Notes: generated by a model not told the origin, from the letters alone. DNA of 45,029 nucleotides from Gemmatimonadaceae bacterium (GCA_016742275.1 JACVCD010000027.1:1-45029); one strand, 5' to 3'; positions 34,678 to 43,469 are shown, counted from the first letter of the stretch. Made by a program: numbers and translations.

Positions 34678-35433
34678 ATGACCACTGCTTCCTCAACTGC
34701 ATCCAATCCGCGACTGGCATTGCTCGCCGCTGCGCTGCTGGCCATCGGGCTCATTGCCGGTGGTGCGTTCATCGGATCCGGTTTCACACGATTTCGCACG
34801 GGCGACCGCGTCGTCACCGTGAAGGGTGTGGCCGAACGGGAGGCCAAGGCCGATCTGGCCATCTGGCCACTCCGTCTCGTGGTCACCGATGATGATCTGG
34901 GGCGCGCCAATACAGCCCTCGAGCGCAACGTGCAGCAGGTGCGCGCTTTCCTGAAGGCGCAGGGCTTCGACTCGGCCGGCACCGAAATCAGTGTGCAGGA
35001 CTTCCGTGTCGAGGATGCCCGCACGATGGGCGGCTACACCAACACCGCGCGATACATCATCCGTCAGACGTTGGTGGTCCGATCGCCCGACGTCGATCGT
35101 GTGCAGAGCGCCAGCCAGAACGTGCCGGAACTGGTGCGCAACGGTGTGGTGCTATCGAGTGGTCAGGAGTACGGTGGTGGCGGACCCACGTTCGTGTTCA
35201 CCAAGCTCAATGACCTCAAGCCGGCAATGATCGCCGAAGCCACCTCGCGTGCGCGTGAAGGAGCCGAGCAGTTTGCGAAGGACGCGCAGAGTTCGGTGAG
35301 TGGCATCCGATCGGCGTCGCAGGGTGTGTTCGAGATTCTGCCGCGTGATCAGGCCATGGGCATCACCGAGGAGAGTCAGGTCGTGAAGCGCGTACGCGTG
35401 GTCACCACCGTGGTTTACGGGCTCGGTAACTAG
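34678..35433 (+). CDS. SIMPL-domain (DUF541) membrane-anchored protein
   Basis: 251 aa from ATG 34678. One N-terminal transmembrane helix (LALLAAALLAIGLIAGGAFIGSGF, about 13-36) anchors a periplasmic SIMPL domain: RVVTVKGVAEREAKADLAIWPLRLVV, ERNVQQVRAFLKAQGF, YIIRQTLVVRSPDVDRVQSAS, PAMIAEATSRAREGAEQFAKDA, and the C-terminal VVKRVRVVTTVVYGL. The family forms oligomeric rings in some bacteria and is connected with oxidative stress, but its biochemical function is poorly known. The next gene, rsuA, starts 22 bases downstream, so they may share a transcript. Confidence 0.9.
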   Translation: MTTASSTASNPRLALLAAALLAIGLIAGGAFIGSGFTRFRTGDRVVTVKGVAEREAKADLAIWPLRLVVTDDDLGRANTALERNVQQVRAFLKAQGFDSAGTEISVQDFRVEDARTMGGYTNTARYIIRQTLVVRSPDVDRVQSASQNVPELVRNGVVLSSGQEYGGGGPTFVFTKLNDLKPAMIAEATSRAREGAEQFAKDAQSSVSGIRSASQGVFEILPRDQAMGITEESQVVKRVRVVTTVVYGLGN

Positions 35434-35455
35434 ACCCGCGAAAGACACGCACGAC

Positions 35456-36211
35456 ATGTCGCTCGATCGCTATTTGTCCAAACTCGGCTACGGCACGCGC
35501 AAGCAGGTCGCAGACTTGCTCAGCGCGCGCCGTGTCACCACGGCTGACGGTCGGGTACTACGCGATTCGGATGCGATCGTACACGACGACATGCGAGTGG
35601 ATGGAGAGTTATTGGATCCACCGCCGGGCAGCGTGCTATTGCTCAACAAGCCGCTGAACTACGTGTGCTCGTCGCAGGACCGGCCACCGCTGGTGTACGA
35701 CTTGTTCTCGCCGCGATTTCTCGCGCGCGATCCCGTCATGTCCACGGTGGGGCGACTTGATGCCGATACCACCGGTTTTCTTTTGCTCACCGATGCCGGG
35801 GCGCTGAATCATCGTCTGACTTCGCCCCGCACCCATGTGCCCAAGACGTATCGCGCGACACTTGATCGGGAGATGACCGATGAGGTCATCCCGACATTTG
35901 CCAGCGGCACGCTGTTGTTGCGTGGGGAAACCACGCCATTGGCACCGGCTCAGGCCGAGCCGGTCAGTCCGTTACAGGTGCGCCTCACCATAACAGAAGG
36001 TCGATATCACCAGGTGCGACGCATGTTTGCCGCACTTGGCTATCACGTCACGGCGCTGCACCGCGAAGGCATGGGTCCGCTCACGCTCGGCGATCTCGAA
36101 TCCGGTGCGTGGCGTGTACTCTCTAGCGATGAAGTAGAGGCTCTTCGCACCAGCGCTGTCAAAGCGCCTTCGGTCAAACCGGCCGGCAATTCGTCAAAAA
36201 ATTCGTCATAA
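35456..36211 (+). CDS. rsuA: 16S rRNA pseudouridine(516) synthase RsuA-type
   Basis: 251 aa. N-terminal S4-like RNA-binding domain (MSLDRYLSKLGYGTRKQVADLLSARRVTTADG), then the RsuA/RluB catalytic domain: LLLNKPLNYVCSSQD, catalytic Asp in GRLDADTTGFLLLTDAG, SPRTHVPKTYRATL, and LTITEGRYHQVRRMFAALGYHVTALHREGMG. The order and spacing match E. coli RsuA closely. A Ser/Asn/Lys tail extends about 15 residues beyond the usual end. Its stop codon lies inside the end of the convergent TlpA-like gene (6-bp overlap). Confidence 0.93.
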   Translation: MSLDRYLSKLGYGTRKQVADLLSARRVTTADGRVLRDSDAIVHDDMRVDGELLDPPPGSVLLLNKPLNYVCSSQDRPPLVYDLFSPRFLARDPVMSTVGRLDADTTGFLLLTDAGALNHRLTSPRTHVPKTYRATLDREMTDEVIPTFASGTLLLRGETTPLAPAQAEPVSPLQVRLTITEGRYHQVRRMFAALGYHVTALHREGMGPLTLGDLESGAWRVLSSDEVEALRTSAVKAPSVKPAGNSSKNSS

Positions 36212-36751
36212 CTGCTCGGCCAGCAACCGACGGATTGCTGGCCGAAGTGTGAGCGGTGCTACCGGACCAATAACGGTATGACGCACCACACCATGCTTGT
36301 CGAGCAGAAAGCTCGTGGGATAACCTCGCACTCCGCCGAATGCCGCCAGTTGCGAGGCATCCACGATGGTGTTGGGATACGTGATTGCCCGTTCGTGGAG
36401 AAATGCATCAACTGCTGTAGCCGGTCCGCGATCGACACTCGCACCGAGCAATACGAATGGCTCATCGGCATAGGCGGTGGCCAGCTGCTGTAAGGCAGGC
36501 ATCTCGGCGCGGCACGGCGGACACCAGGTAGCCCACACATTGATCAGCACGACACGACCACGCAGACTGTCCTGCGTGAGCACACGTCCATCGCGTGTCG
36601 TCACAGAGAATGCGGGGCGCGTGATATCGCGTGGTGACACACCAAGCAGTGCTTCGACATGTGGCCAGCATCGTGGTGCTACCCAGATCAACACGGCGAT
36701 CATCACCGCATTGCTGATCCAGCGCCAGACACGATCTGTTCGAGTCGTCAC
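36206..36751 (-). CDS. TlpA/ResA-like membrane-anchored thioredoxin
   Basis: 181 aa. One N-terminal helix (AVMIAVLIWVAPRCWPHV) places the thioredoxin domain in the periplasm. VVLINVWATWCPPCRAEMPALQQL holds the CPPC redox motif typical of TlpA/ResA/CcmG, and the cis-Pro is in GVRGYPTSFLLDKHG. These proteins reduce disulfides, often in cytochrome c maturation. Its first codon overlaps the end of the methyltransferase gene by 4 bp, and its end overlaps rsuA, so it is packed on both sides. Confidence 0.93.
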   Translation of the reverse strand: MTTRTDRVWRWISNAVMIAVLIWVAPRCWPHVEALLGVSPRDITRPAFSVTTRDGRVLTQDSLRGRVVLINVWATWCPPCRAEMPALQQLATAYADEPFVLLGASVDRGPATAVDAFLHERAITYPNTIVDASQLAAFGGVRGYPTSFLLDKHGVVRHTVIGPVAPLTLRPAIRRLLAEQL

Positions 36752-37989
36752 GCGCGAGTCGCTCCGAGCACCTTGAATCGTCGTCCATCGTGCACGGTGC
36801 GAACCGCACCAAAACGCTCGGCAATCAGGCGCTCGTAGGGCAGCGTACGATTGGCGACCAACAGCAGTCGTCCACCGGAGTTCAATCGTTCATGACTTTC
36901 GTCGATGAACGCCGCAGGCACGAGCAGGTCCGTGGCCTTGCCCAGATGGAATGGCGGATTACTCACGACCACATCAAAACGCTCGTCTCCCGCTGCACTG
37001 GCCACATCACTCGCGCGGACTTCTGCATGACGCGGGCCCATCGCCACACCAGCCGCTTCCGCCGTTCGCTGCGCACTTCGCACGGCGTCACTGTCGGCAT
37101 CGAGCATGAGCACGCGACCGCCACCGTTGGCGAGTGCCGACAGGACGCCGAGTACTCCAGCTCCGCAACCCAAGTCCAGCACGGACTCGCCGGTTGTCAC
37201 ATCAAGGCAGGACGCGAGAATCGCGGTGGCTTCGTCGAGGTGTTCCCACGAAAACACGCCGGGTCGCGCAAATATCTGCAGCGGACGATCTACACCTCGA
37301 ACGCTCGGTCCATCGGCGATGTGCCAGTGATCAAAATCGGCCCATGGGGCGGCCGACCAACCGTCAGCCGGAGTTACGGTCCGCTTGATCGCCTTGAGAA
37401 GACGATGCCCGCTATGCTGCGCTTCCACTTCCGCGTTTCCGAAGCATGCCGCCATGGTGCGTGCTGCGGTCTTGGCGCCTTCATCATTTGCGCCCGCAAG
37501 CAAGCACACGCCACCAACGGCCAATGTGCGAAACGCCTCATCCAACATGAGCTGCGTGGAGATGCGATCGGTGGGAAGACGAATGACAGCGAGCTGCAGA
37601 GAAGCATCTGTTGCGTCCGCACCAAACAGCGGCGCATGATGCACGCGCAACTCGGCGTTGGTGGCATTGTCGACATCACCAAGCGTACGACGTGCGGCCT
37701 GCGCATTGGTGATGATGCGATCACAGGCGGTTACTGCCCATCCGCGTGATTGCAGTACGGCAGCGACGAGCCCATTGCCACATTGCCACACATTGGCGCG
37801 CGGCATTGTCTTCGCGTCCTGCCCGATCGACAGTGCGGTGGGCAGCGGTAAATGCGCTGCCGCTTCTGCCAGCATGAATGCTGCGACATCGCGCGAGCCA
37901 TGCGCTGTGACGCCAGGCTTGCTGGCTACGCGCACCGTTATGTCATCGATAACGACTGGAGCGAGCAGCCACTGTCGATAGGCCTGCAT
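36748..37989 (-). CDS. RsmC/RlmG-type rRNA guanine-N2 methyltransferase
   Basis: 413 aa from ATG 37989 with GAGG 6 bases upstream (a GTG at 38025 lies further out in frame). Two-domain arrangement of the RsmC/RlmG family: a degenerate N-terminal Rossmann domain (ANVWQCGNGLVAAVLQSRGWAVTACDR) and a catalytic C-terminal one with SAM motif ESVLDLGCGAGVLGVLSALANGGGRVLMLDAD and catalytic NPPFHLGKATD. The enzymes methylate G1207 of 16S or G1835 of 23S rRNA; which one applies here is not decidable by eye. It is followed by the TlpA-like gene with a 4-bp overlap. Confidence 0.88.
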   Translation of the reverse strand: MQAYRQWLLAPVVIDDITVRVASKPGVTAHGSRDVAAFMLAEAAAHLPLPTALSIGQDAKTMPRANVWQCGNGLVAAVLQSRGWAVTACDRIITNAQAARRTLGDVDNATNAELRVHHAPLFGADATDASLQLAVIRLPTDRISTQLMLDEAFRTLAVGGVCLLAGANDEGAKTAARTMAACFGNAEVEAQHSGHRLLKAIKRTVTPADGWSAAPWADFDHWHIADGPSVRGVDRPLQIFARPGVFSWEHLDEATAILASCLDVTTGESVLDLGCGAGVLGVLSALANGGGRVLMLDADSDAVRSAQRTAEAAGVAMGPRHAEVRASDVASAAGDERFDVVVSNPPFHLGKATDLLVPAAFIDESHERLNSGGRLLLVANRTLPYERLIAERFGAVRTVHDGRRFKVLGATRA

Positions 37990-38027
37990 GCCGTTCCTCA
38001 CGAGGCGTGTGAAGCCACAAAACACCC

Positions 38028-38059
38028 GGAAACGACAACGGCGACCACGAGGGTCGCCG
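38028..38059 (-). terminator. Terminator after tRNA-Ile
   Basis: Stem CGGCGACC/GGTCGCCG (38039-38046 with 38052-38059), loop of 5, followed on the minus strand by TTGTCGTTTT. It starts 14 bases past the tRNA 3' end. Confidence 0.75.
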
Positions 38060-38072
38060 CTGCGGTTTTCAG

Positions 38073-38146
<74 letters not shown>

Positions 38147-38190
38147 GGCGTCTGGTGCCCAGTGCGGGCGCCGATCTGCCAGAGCCGCAT

Positions 38191-38219
38191 AATGTAGCTC
38201 CAACAGCGGCCTCCGACAA
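38191..38219 (-). promoter_or_regulatory. Probable promoter of tRNA-Ile
   Basis: Minus strand TTGTCG (38219-38214) and TACATT (38196-38191), each 4/6 to consensus, spaced exactly 17 bases. The leader to the tRNA would be about 40 nt. Confidence 0.4.
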
Positions 38220-38295
38220 GGGCACGCTACACCTTTTGTGAATCTACGGCCCTACCACTGACACGACCGTCGATCCACTTCCGTGCAACAGGAAC

Positions 38296-38607
38296 TCAGG
38301 CGTCGGGATCGTCCTCGTCGCCGTACCCGAGATCCTCATCGTAGTCGTAGTCCTCATCGTCTTCATCCTCGTCATCGTCGTCCTCATCATCATCGAGGTC
38401 GTCGTCATCGAGGTCATCATCGAGATCATCTTCGTCGTCATCGAAATCGACGTCGTCATCGTCCTCGTCGAGTTCATCCTCGTCGAGTTCGTCCTCGTCG
38501 AAATCCTCGTCATCGAAATCCTCGTCGTCGGCCGCGAGCGCGAACACCGAGGACGGCACCTTCTCTTCGAGCGCGTCCAGCGACGACGACCCGAACAGCT
38601 CCAACAT
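38296..38607 (-). CDS. Extremely Asp/Glu-rich small protein
   Basis: 103 aa from ATG 38607 with AGGAGA 8 bases upstream. The first 25 residues are ordinary (MLELFGSSSLDALEEKVPSS, then VFALA). From about residue 27 to the end it is nearly all Asp and Glu with scattered Phe, Leu, Tyr and Val (DEDFDDEDFDEDELDED pattern, later DYDYDEDLGYGDEDDPDA), giving a very low pI. There is no Lys or Arg after residue 16. The clear ribosome site, ATG and normal N-terminus argue that it is expressed. Such tails can bind cations or basic proteins. No family recognised. It lies downstream of typA on the same strand with a hairpin between them. Confidence 0.75.
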   Translation of the reverse strand: MLELFGSSSLDALEEKVPSSVFALAADDEDFDDEDFDEDELDEDELDEDDDDVDFDDDEDDLDDDLDDDDLDDDEDDDDEDEDDEDYDYDEDLGYGDEDDPDA

Positions 38608-38694
38608 GGGACGATTCTCCTGCGAGTGTGAAGGAAGGACTTGCTACCAGTTCTGGAACGGGAGTATCGGCACCGCGGGGCCGGGACGCAAGGC

Positions 38695-38731
38695 GAAAAT
38701 TACGCCGACACGATTTCGTGCGTGAATTTTC
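38695..38731 (-). terminator. Hairpin downstream of typA, possible terminator
   Basis: Arms GAAAATTACGC and GCGTGAATTTTC pair with a one-base bulge around an inner CACG/CGTG stem, 29 bases past the typA stop. The T-rich arm could serve as the release tract on the minus strand. Confidence 0.4.
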
Positions 38732-38759
38732 TTTGCGATCCCGGTTACCGCATTACCCG

Positions 38760-40601
38760 TCAGGCCGACGCGCGATCCCGCTCGCGCTTGACCTCACGCG
38801 TCACCTTCTTTCGATCACTCGCCGACAGCATACGCTTGCGCAGTCGAATGCTCTGCGGTGTCACTTCGATCAGTTCGTCATCCTCGATGTATTCGAGTGC
38901 GATTTCGAGCGTGATCTGACGGGGCGGCTCCAGCGTGATGGCTTCATCCGCGCCCTTCGACCGCATGTTGGTGAGCTTCTTTTCCTTGGTCGGGTTCACG
39001 TCCATGTCACCCGGACGCGAATTCTCACCGATCAGCATGCCCTCGTACACCGCGTCCCCAGGAGTCACGAACAAGGTCGAACGCTCCTGAAGCGAGAACA
39101 ACGCAAACGCGATGATGGTGCCGTTTTCCATCGACACCAGCACACCACGCGAGCGACCCGACAGCGGCCCCGCCCACGGCCCGTACTCGAGGAAACGATG
39201 GTGCATGATGCCCGTGCCACGCGTGTCCGTCAGGAACTCGGAACGGTAGCCGAACAGACCACGAGCCGGCACGCGATACAACAGGCGCACGAGGCCCTGT
39301 CCCGGGTTCTTCATCTCGATCATCTCAGCCTTACGGGGGCCAAGCTTTTCGATGACGACACCCAGATAGTCTTCCGGAACGTCGATGGCGAGTTCTTCGA
39401 ACGGCTCGAGCTTCTGGCCGTTCTCATCATGACGCGTGATCACGCGCGGACGCGACACCTGGAACTCGAATCCTTCGCGACGCATCGTCTCCATGAGAAT
39501 GGAGAGGTGCAATTCGCCGCGTCCGGACACACTCCAGGCGTCCGTCGTGTCGCTGTCTTCGACGCGCAGCGCCACGTTGCGCTCAAGCTCCTTGTACAAG
39601 CGCTCACGAATCTGACGCGAGGTGACGAACTTGCCTTCCTTGCCGGCAAACGGTGAGTTGTTCACCACGAAGTCCACGCTGATGGTGGGCTCTTCGACGC
39701 TGATACCGGCCAATGCTTCCGGCGTGTTGGGATCGGTGAGCGTGGTACCGATGTCGACGTCCTCGAAGCCGGCAAGCTGCACAATTTCGCCCGCCGACGC
39801 TTCCTGTATTTCCACGCGCTCGAGGCCTTCGTAGCCGTACAACTTGGTCGCGCGGCCACGTACCGGCGGCGCGCTGCCATCAGGCGTCACCAGCGTGATC
39901 GCGTCACCCATGCGCACCTTGCCACGCTCGATACGGCCGATCGCCAGACGGCCGAGATAGGCCGAGTAATCGATGGTCGACACCAGCATCTGGAACGGGC
40001 CTTCCGCATCCGTCGGCGGCGGCGGCACGGTCTTCACGATGGTCTCGTACAGCGGCGTGAAATCCACCGGCTCGACATCGAGGTCGAGTGTCGAGATACC
40101 GTTCTTGGCCGAGCAGTACACCACCGGTGAATCAAGCTGTTCTTCGGTGGCTTCGAGTTCGATGAACAGCGACAACACTTCATCGTGCACGCGCAGCGGA
40201 TCCGCGCCCGGGCGATCGATCTTGTTGATGACGATGATCGGCGTGCGGCCAAGTTCGAGTGCCTTACGCAACACGAAACGTGTCTGCGGCATCGGGCCAT
40301 CGAATGCGTCCACGACGAGCAACACACCGTCCACCATGCGCAGAATGCGCTCCACTTCGCCGCCGAAATCGGCGTGTCCCGGTGTGTCCACGATGTTGAT
40401 CTTCGTGTCCTTCCACCGAATGGAGGTGTTCTTGGCGAGAATGGTGATTCCACGCTCTTTTTCGAGCGGATTGGAATCCATCACGCGTTCTTCTACGACC
40501 TGATTTTCGCGGAAGGCTCCCGCTTGGCGGAGCATCTTGTCGACGAGGGTGGTCTTCCCGTGGTCGACGTGCGCGATGATGGCGACGTTACGAATTTCCA
40601 T
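38760..40601 (-). CDS. typA: Ribosome-associated GTPase TypA/BipA
   Basis: 613 aa from ATG 40601, giving [24 protein letters not shown]; longer in-frame extensions are not conserved. G1 AHVDHGKTT, switch I with EKERGITI, G3 [11 protein letters not shown]4 NKIDRPGA, G5 YCSAKNG. These are followed by domain II, EF-G-like domains III and V, and the TypA-specific C-terminal domain ([46 protein letters not shown]). TypA assists 50S subunit assembly and growth under stress or cold. Length and motifs are normal. A short AAGG sits 2 bases before the ATG, so initiation may be weak. Confidence 0.97.
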   Translation of the reverse strand: MEIRNVAIIAHVDHGKTTLVDKMLRQAGAFRENQVVEERVMDSNPLEKERGITILAKNTSIRWKDTKINIVDTPGHADFGGEVERILRMVDGVLLVVDAFDGPMPQTRFVLRKALELGRTPIIVINKIDRPGADPLRVHDEVLSLFIELEATEEQLDSPVVYCSAKNGISTLDLDVEPVDFTPLYETIVKTVPPPPTDAEGPFQMLVSTIDYSAYLGRLAIGRIERGKVRMGDAITLVTPDGSAPPVRGRATKLYGYEGLERVEIQEASAGEIVQLAGFEDVDIGTTLTDPNTPEALAGISVEEPTISVDFVVNNSPFAGKEGKFVTSRQIRERLYKELERNVALRVEDSDTTDAWSVSGRGELHLSILMETMRREGFEFQVSRPRVITRHDENGQKLEPFEELAIDVPEDYLGVVIEKLGPRKAEMIEMKNPGQGLVRLLYRVPARGLFGYRSEFLTDTRGTGIMHHRFLEYGPWAGPLSGRSRGVLVSMENGTIIAFALFSLQERSTLFVTPGDAVYEGMLIGENSRPGDMDVNPTKEKKLTNMRSKGADEAITLEPPRQITLEIALEYIEDDELIEVTPQSIRLRKRMLSASDRKKVTREVKRERDRASA

Positions 40602-40796
40602 AGCCTTAAAAGCTAGCAAGTCCAGAGGGCCGGATTCAACGGGTGACGGAGGAACGATGGCAGTTTTCTCCCTCCGAGGCGCAGAAGAGGCCCAAAATGC
40701 GACAGCATCGTGACACCCCAGTCTCCTTTTCCGGCTCAGCTTGCACGTCCGGGAAAGCCGTCGTAGCGTCTTGGTACACCCCTTTTGGAGGCTCCG

Positions 40797-40997
40797 ATGC
40801 ACGACCAGACGCAGACTACGTCAGGCGATCGTCGCGACGCGAAGAGCGGTCAATCCGCCAGCGCCGCCAAGGGATACCCGATCGGCCGTGGCTACGGCAA
40901 TGATCTCATGCGCGGTGGTGAAGTCTTTGGAGGCTATGGCTACGCCGACCGACCAGAGTATTCAATGCGACGCGGTGATCTCGACAAGTCGGGCTGA
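40797..40997 (+). CDS. Small Gly/Tyr-rich hypothetical protein
   Basis: 66 aa from ATG 40797, with GGAGG 5 bases upstream (40787-40791). Polar, charged and probably disordered: MHDQTQTTSGDRRDAKSGQS, then AKGYPIGRGYGNDLMRGGEVFGGYGYADRPEYSMRRGDLDKSG. It has no Cys and no hydrophobic segment. A terminator hairpin follows 55 bases after its stop. The strong ribosome site and terminator support a real gene, perhaps a stress- or stationary-phase-type small protein, though function cannot be read from sequence. Divergent from typA. Confidence 0.65.
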   Translation: MHDQTQTTSGDRRDAKSGQSASAAKGYPIGRGYGNDLMRGGEVFGGYGYADRPEYSMRRGDLDKSG

Positions 40998-41155
40998 CTG
41001 AGGATTTGAGGAACAAATGGCGTGAGGATTGGAGGATCTGAGGATATGAGGGCGGGCCTGAGCGCCCCCGTACGGGGACACTCAGGCCCGCTTTCTCTTA
41101 TCCTCAAATCCTCTGATCCTCGCGCCTTCTGTTGCTCAGATCCTCCAAACCCTCA
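40998..41155. repeat. Long palindrome B built from GAGGAT micro-repeats
   Basis: An imperfect inverted repeat about 155 bp long fills the gap between the small Gly/Tyr-rich gene and pdxA. The left part repeats TGAGGATT/TGAGGAAC/GGAGGATC/TGAGGATA; the right part is its inverted, diverged copy. The centre holds a perfect terminator hairpin (separate entry). The right edge reaches into pdxA and contributes its stop codon. Confidence 0.8.
41052..41099 (+). terminator. Terminator hairpin at the centre of palindrome B
   Basis: An 11-bp stem (41052-41062 with 41081-41091) encloses the perfect palindrome CCCCGTACGGGG (41066-41077) and is followed on the plus strand by TTTCTCTT. It can end transcription of the small plus-strand gene, and on the minus strand it may also serve pdxA. 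Confidence 0.75.
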
Positions 41156-42040
41156 GATCCGAGCCCGGCGGCGCACCATATCGGCAGCCAACACCATCGC
41201 TTCCACCATGCTATCCGCCGACGCCACGCCCTTCCCCGCGATATCCAGCGCGGTACCGTGATCGGGTGACGTGCGAACGAATGGAAGCCCCAGCGTCACA
41301 TTTACGGCACTGCCAAAACTCGCCACCTTGATGGCAGTCATACCCACGTCGTGGTAGGGCGCAATCACGGCGTCGAACTCTCCGCGCATGGCACGCACGA
41401 ACACCGTATCAGCAGGATACGGTCCGGCCACGCCTAGTTCAGCGGCCACCGGAGTGAGTAGCGTGTCGTCTTCATCGCCGAAACGACCATGATCACCGGC
41501 ATGCGGGTTGAGTGCGCACAGGGCGATGCGTGGCGCCTCGATACCAAAGTCCTGCACGAGACCGCGGTGGGTGGTATGACAGGCCTGCGCGATGGCTTCT
41601 CGCGTGACAGCGGCCGGCACATCACGCAACGCGATATGCGTGGTGGCCAGCACCACCCGTAGCCGATCAGAAGCCAGCATCATGGCAACGGGGACACGCG
41701 CCAGCGCCGACAGCATTTCCGTATGCCCAGGAAAATCATAGCCACCGGCCTTGAGTGCGTACTTGTCGAGTGGTGCGGTGACCATGCCCTGCACCACACC
41801 TGTGAGTGCCAGATGCGTGGCGCGCTCGACAGCGAGTCCGGCGAATCGTCCGGCATCGGCCAATGTGCTTTCAGCATGCCATTCGCCCAGCGCCTCATCG
41901 ACCGCGGCCTCCGTTCCCGAAGGCCCCACCACATGCCACGAGGCGCCCAATGCCGCGATACGCGGATCATTGAGCGCCTTCTGCACGATCTCCGGACCGA
42001 TGCCCCGTGGATCGCCGAGCGTAAGCGCCAGGCGAATCAC
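41153..42040 (-). CDS. pdxA: 4-Hydroxythreonine-4-phosphate dehydrogenase
   Basis: 295 aa from GTG 42040. PdxA signature regions: LALTLGDPRGIGPEIVQKAL, VTAPLDKYALKAGGYDFPGHTEML, LATTHIALRDVPAAVTRE, LCALNPHAGDHGRFGDED with metal-binding His, FDAVIAPYHDVGMTAIKVASFGSAVNVTLGLPFVRTSPDHGTALDIAGKG. It oxidises 4-phosphohydroxythreonine in the DXP-dependent vitamin B6 pathway. Shorter than E. coli PdxA (about 330), mostly in the middle. It follows surA by 16 bases, as in E. coli. No ribosome site is visible before the GTG, so translation may be coupled to surA. Its last codons and stop come from the adjoining palindrome. Confidence 0.95.
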   Translation of the reverse strand: MIRLALTLGDPRGIGPEIVQKALNDPRIAALGASWHVVGPSGTEAAVDEALGEWHAESTLADAGRFAGLAVERATHLALTGVVQGMVTAPLDKYALKAGGYDFPGHTEMLSALARVPVAMMLASDRLRVVLATTHIALRDVPAAVTREAIAQACHTTHRGLVQDFGIEAPRIALCALNPHAGDHGRFGDEDDTLLTPVAAELGVAGPYPADTVFVRAMRGEFDAVIAPYHDVGMTAIKVASFGSAVNVTLGLPFVRTSPDHGTALDIAGKGVASADSMVEAMVLAADMVRRRARI

Positions 42041-42056
42041 GGGGTGAACGACAGCA

Positions 42057-43469
42057 TCACGGGGTGATCACCTGCGCCATGGGATCGTAGCGTACCGACA
42101 CGTAGGTCTGCTTCTTCAGCGAGTCGATGAGGCGACGCATCTTGCGCTCTTCCGACAGCTGATCGCGAATGCGATCACGGTATTCGGCCAGCGTGTACTC
42201 ACCGGCTTCGTCGAGGAAGGTGACTTGCGCAACAACGAACTTATTGACGCCTGAACCGGGATCGGGAATGGTGAACGGACCAACGATCTCGTTCAGCTTC
42301 GCTCCCTCGAGCGCATTGCGATACGCCTCAGGAAGTTCGTTCCGCGGATACTCCGGAATGGTCTTGTCTTCACCGCTCGCGTCATCGTGGAACTTGACGC
42401 TGAGCGAGTCGTAGCTGCCGCCCTTACGCCACGCCGCCGCCACGCTATCGGCCACAATCTTGGTGCGTGCTTCGTCTGCGGAATCGACGGTGGGGCGAAT
42501 GAGAATGTGCCGCGCCTTCACTTCAGCCGGCTGCACACGGTCCACACGAATGATGTGAAAACCGAATGTCGTTTCCACGACAGGGCTGATGACGCCTGGA
42601 TTGAGCGCGAACATCATGCGATCGAATTCCGGTACCATGCGGCCACGACGATTCCATCCGAGATCACCACCCAACTCCTTGTTGGACGGATCCATCGATT
42701 CGCGCTTGGCGATGTTTTCGAAATCCTCGGGATGCTTTGTCAATTCCGCGTGAATGGAATCGATCTTGGCACGTGCACGTGCCTTGGCGGCATCGGAGGC
42801 CTTGGTGGCCACCACAATCTGCCGCATGCCGACGCGCGCTTCCTTGCGCGGCAAACGTTCCTTGTTGGTGTTGAACGCTTCAGTGATTTCCGCATCGGTC
42901 ACATTGACGGCGGTGACTTTACCGTCGCGCTGCAACTTCTGCATGATGCCCTGCTGCAGTTTGACACGACGCGCTTCGTCGCCCTGCATCTTGCGCCACT
43001 CTTCGATCGAGCCAAAACCCGCTTCACGCAGCGCCGAGCGGAACTCGAGCTCCGACTTGAAGTTGCTGCGCGCCTTGCGCTCGGTGTCATCGACCTGATT
43101 CTGGATCTCGAGGTCGCTGACTTCGACTTTTTCCTGCTCGGCCTTCTGGATCAGCAATTCGGCGTCCACCAACTGCTGAAGGACGTCGGCCTCGAGCTTG
43201 GCGAGCTCCTTGGCGTTCTTGACTTCAGCGCCACGCGAACGGGCGTTGTTGACCTGGCTCAGGACTTCCGAGATGAGCACGATCTTGTCGCCGATCACCG
43301 CGGCGACGCCGTCGAGGGGAAGCCCCTTCACCGAATCCTGCTTGGCCGGGGCCGCCTGGGCGCCAAGGGCCGACGTGCCAGACAGGGCGACCACCAAAGG
43401 CGTCGCCCACATCGCTGCCCGAGCAGCCGTCGCACGTCGCGTCACGCGTCGCAAAGAGAAATGCATCAT
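42057..43469 (-). CDS. surA: Periplasmic chaperone/peptidyl-prolyl isomerase SurA-type
   Basis: 470 aa (or 469 from the second ATG). Signal peptide with Arg-rich start and a VVALSGTSALGAQA cleavage region. The N-terminal chaperone domain (about 45-190) contains VAAVIGDKIVLISEV and helical EADVLQQLVDAELLIQKAEQ. A first parvulin domain follows (MRQIVVATKASDAAK, GGDLGWNRRGRMVPEFDRMMFAL, FGFHIIRVD), then a second, more diverged one (ARHILIRPTVDSADEA), and a C-terminal helix. SurA folds outer-membrane proteins in the periplasm, so the cell has an outer membrane. Between the two parvulin-type genes is a hairpin; pdxA follows closely. Confidence 0.93.
   Translation of the reverse strand: MMHFSLRRVTRRATAARAAMWATPLVVALSGTSALGAQAAPAKQDSVKGLPLDGVAAVIGDKIVLISEVLSQVNNARSRGAEVKNAKELAKLEADVLQQLVDAELLIQKAEQEKVEVSDLEIQNQVDDTERKARSNFKSELEFRSALREAGFGSIEEWRKMQGDEARRVKLQQGIMQKLQRDGKVTAVNVTDAEITEAFNTNKERLPRKEARVGMRQIVVATKASDAAKARARAKIDSIHAELTKHPEDFENIAKRESMDPSNKELGGDLGWNRRGRMVPEFDRMMFALNPGVISPVVETTFGFHIIRVDRVQPAEVKARHILIRPTVDSADEARTKIVADSVAAAWRKGGSYDSLSVKFHDDASGEDKTIPEYPRNELPEAYRNALEGAKLNEIVGPFTIPDPGSGVNKFVVAQVTFLDEAGEYTLAEYRDRIRDQLSEERKMRRLIDSLKKQTYVSVRYDPMAQVITP

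Noticed and set aside
38283-39656. A 457-residue plus-strand open frame rich in Arg and His
   Set aside because: It is the antisense of the Asp-rich gene and of typA; its Arg/His richness is simply the complement of GAC/GAT codons, and it has no family resemblance or start signals.
40998-41160. CRISPR-like array suggested by repeated GAGGAT units
   Set aside because: Units are too short and irregular, there are no spacers of constant length, the two halves are inverted, and no cas genes are present.
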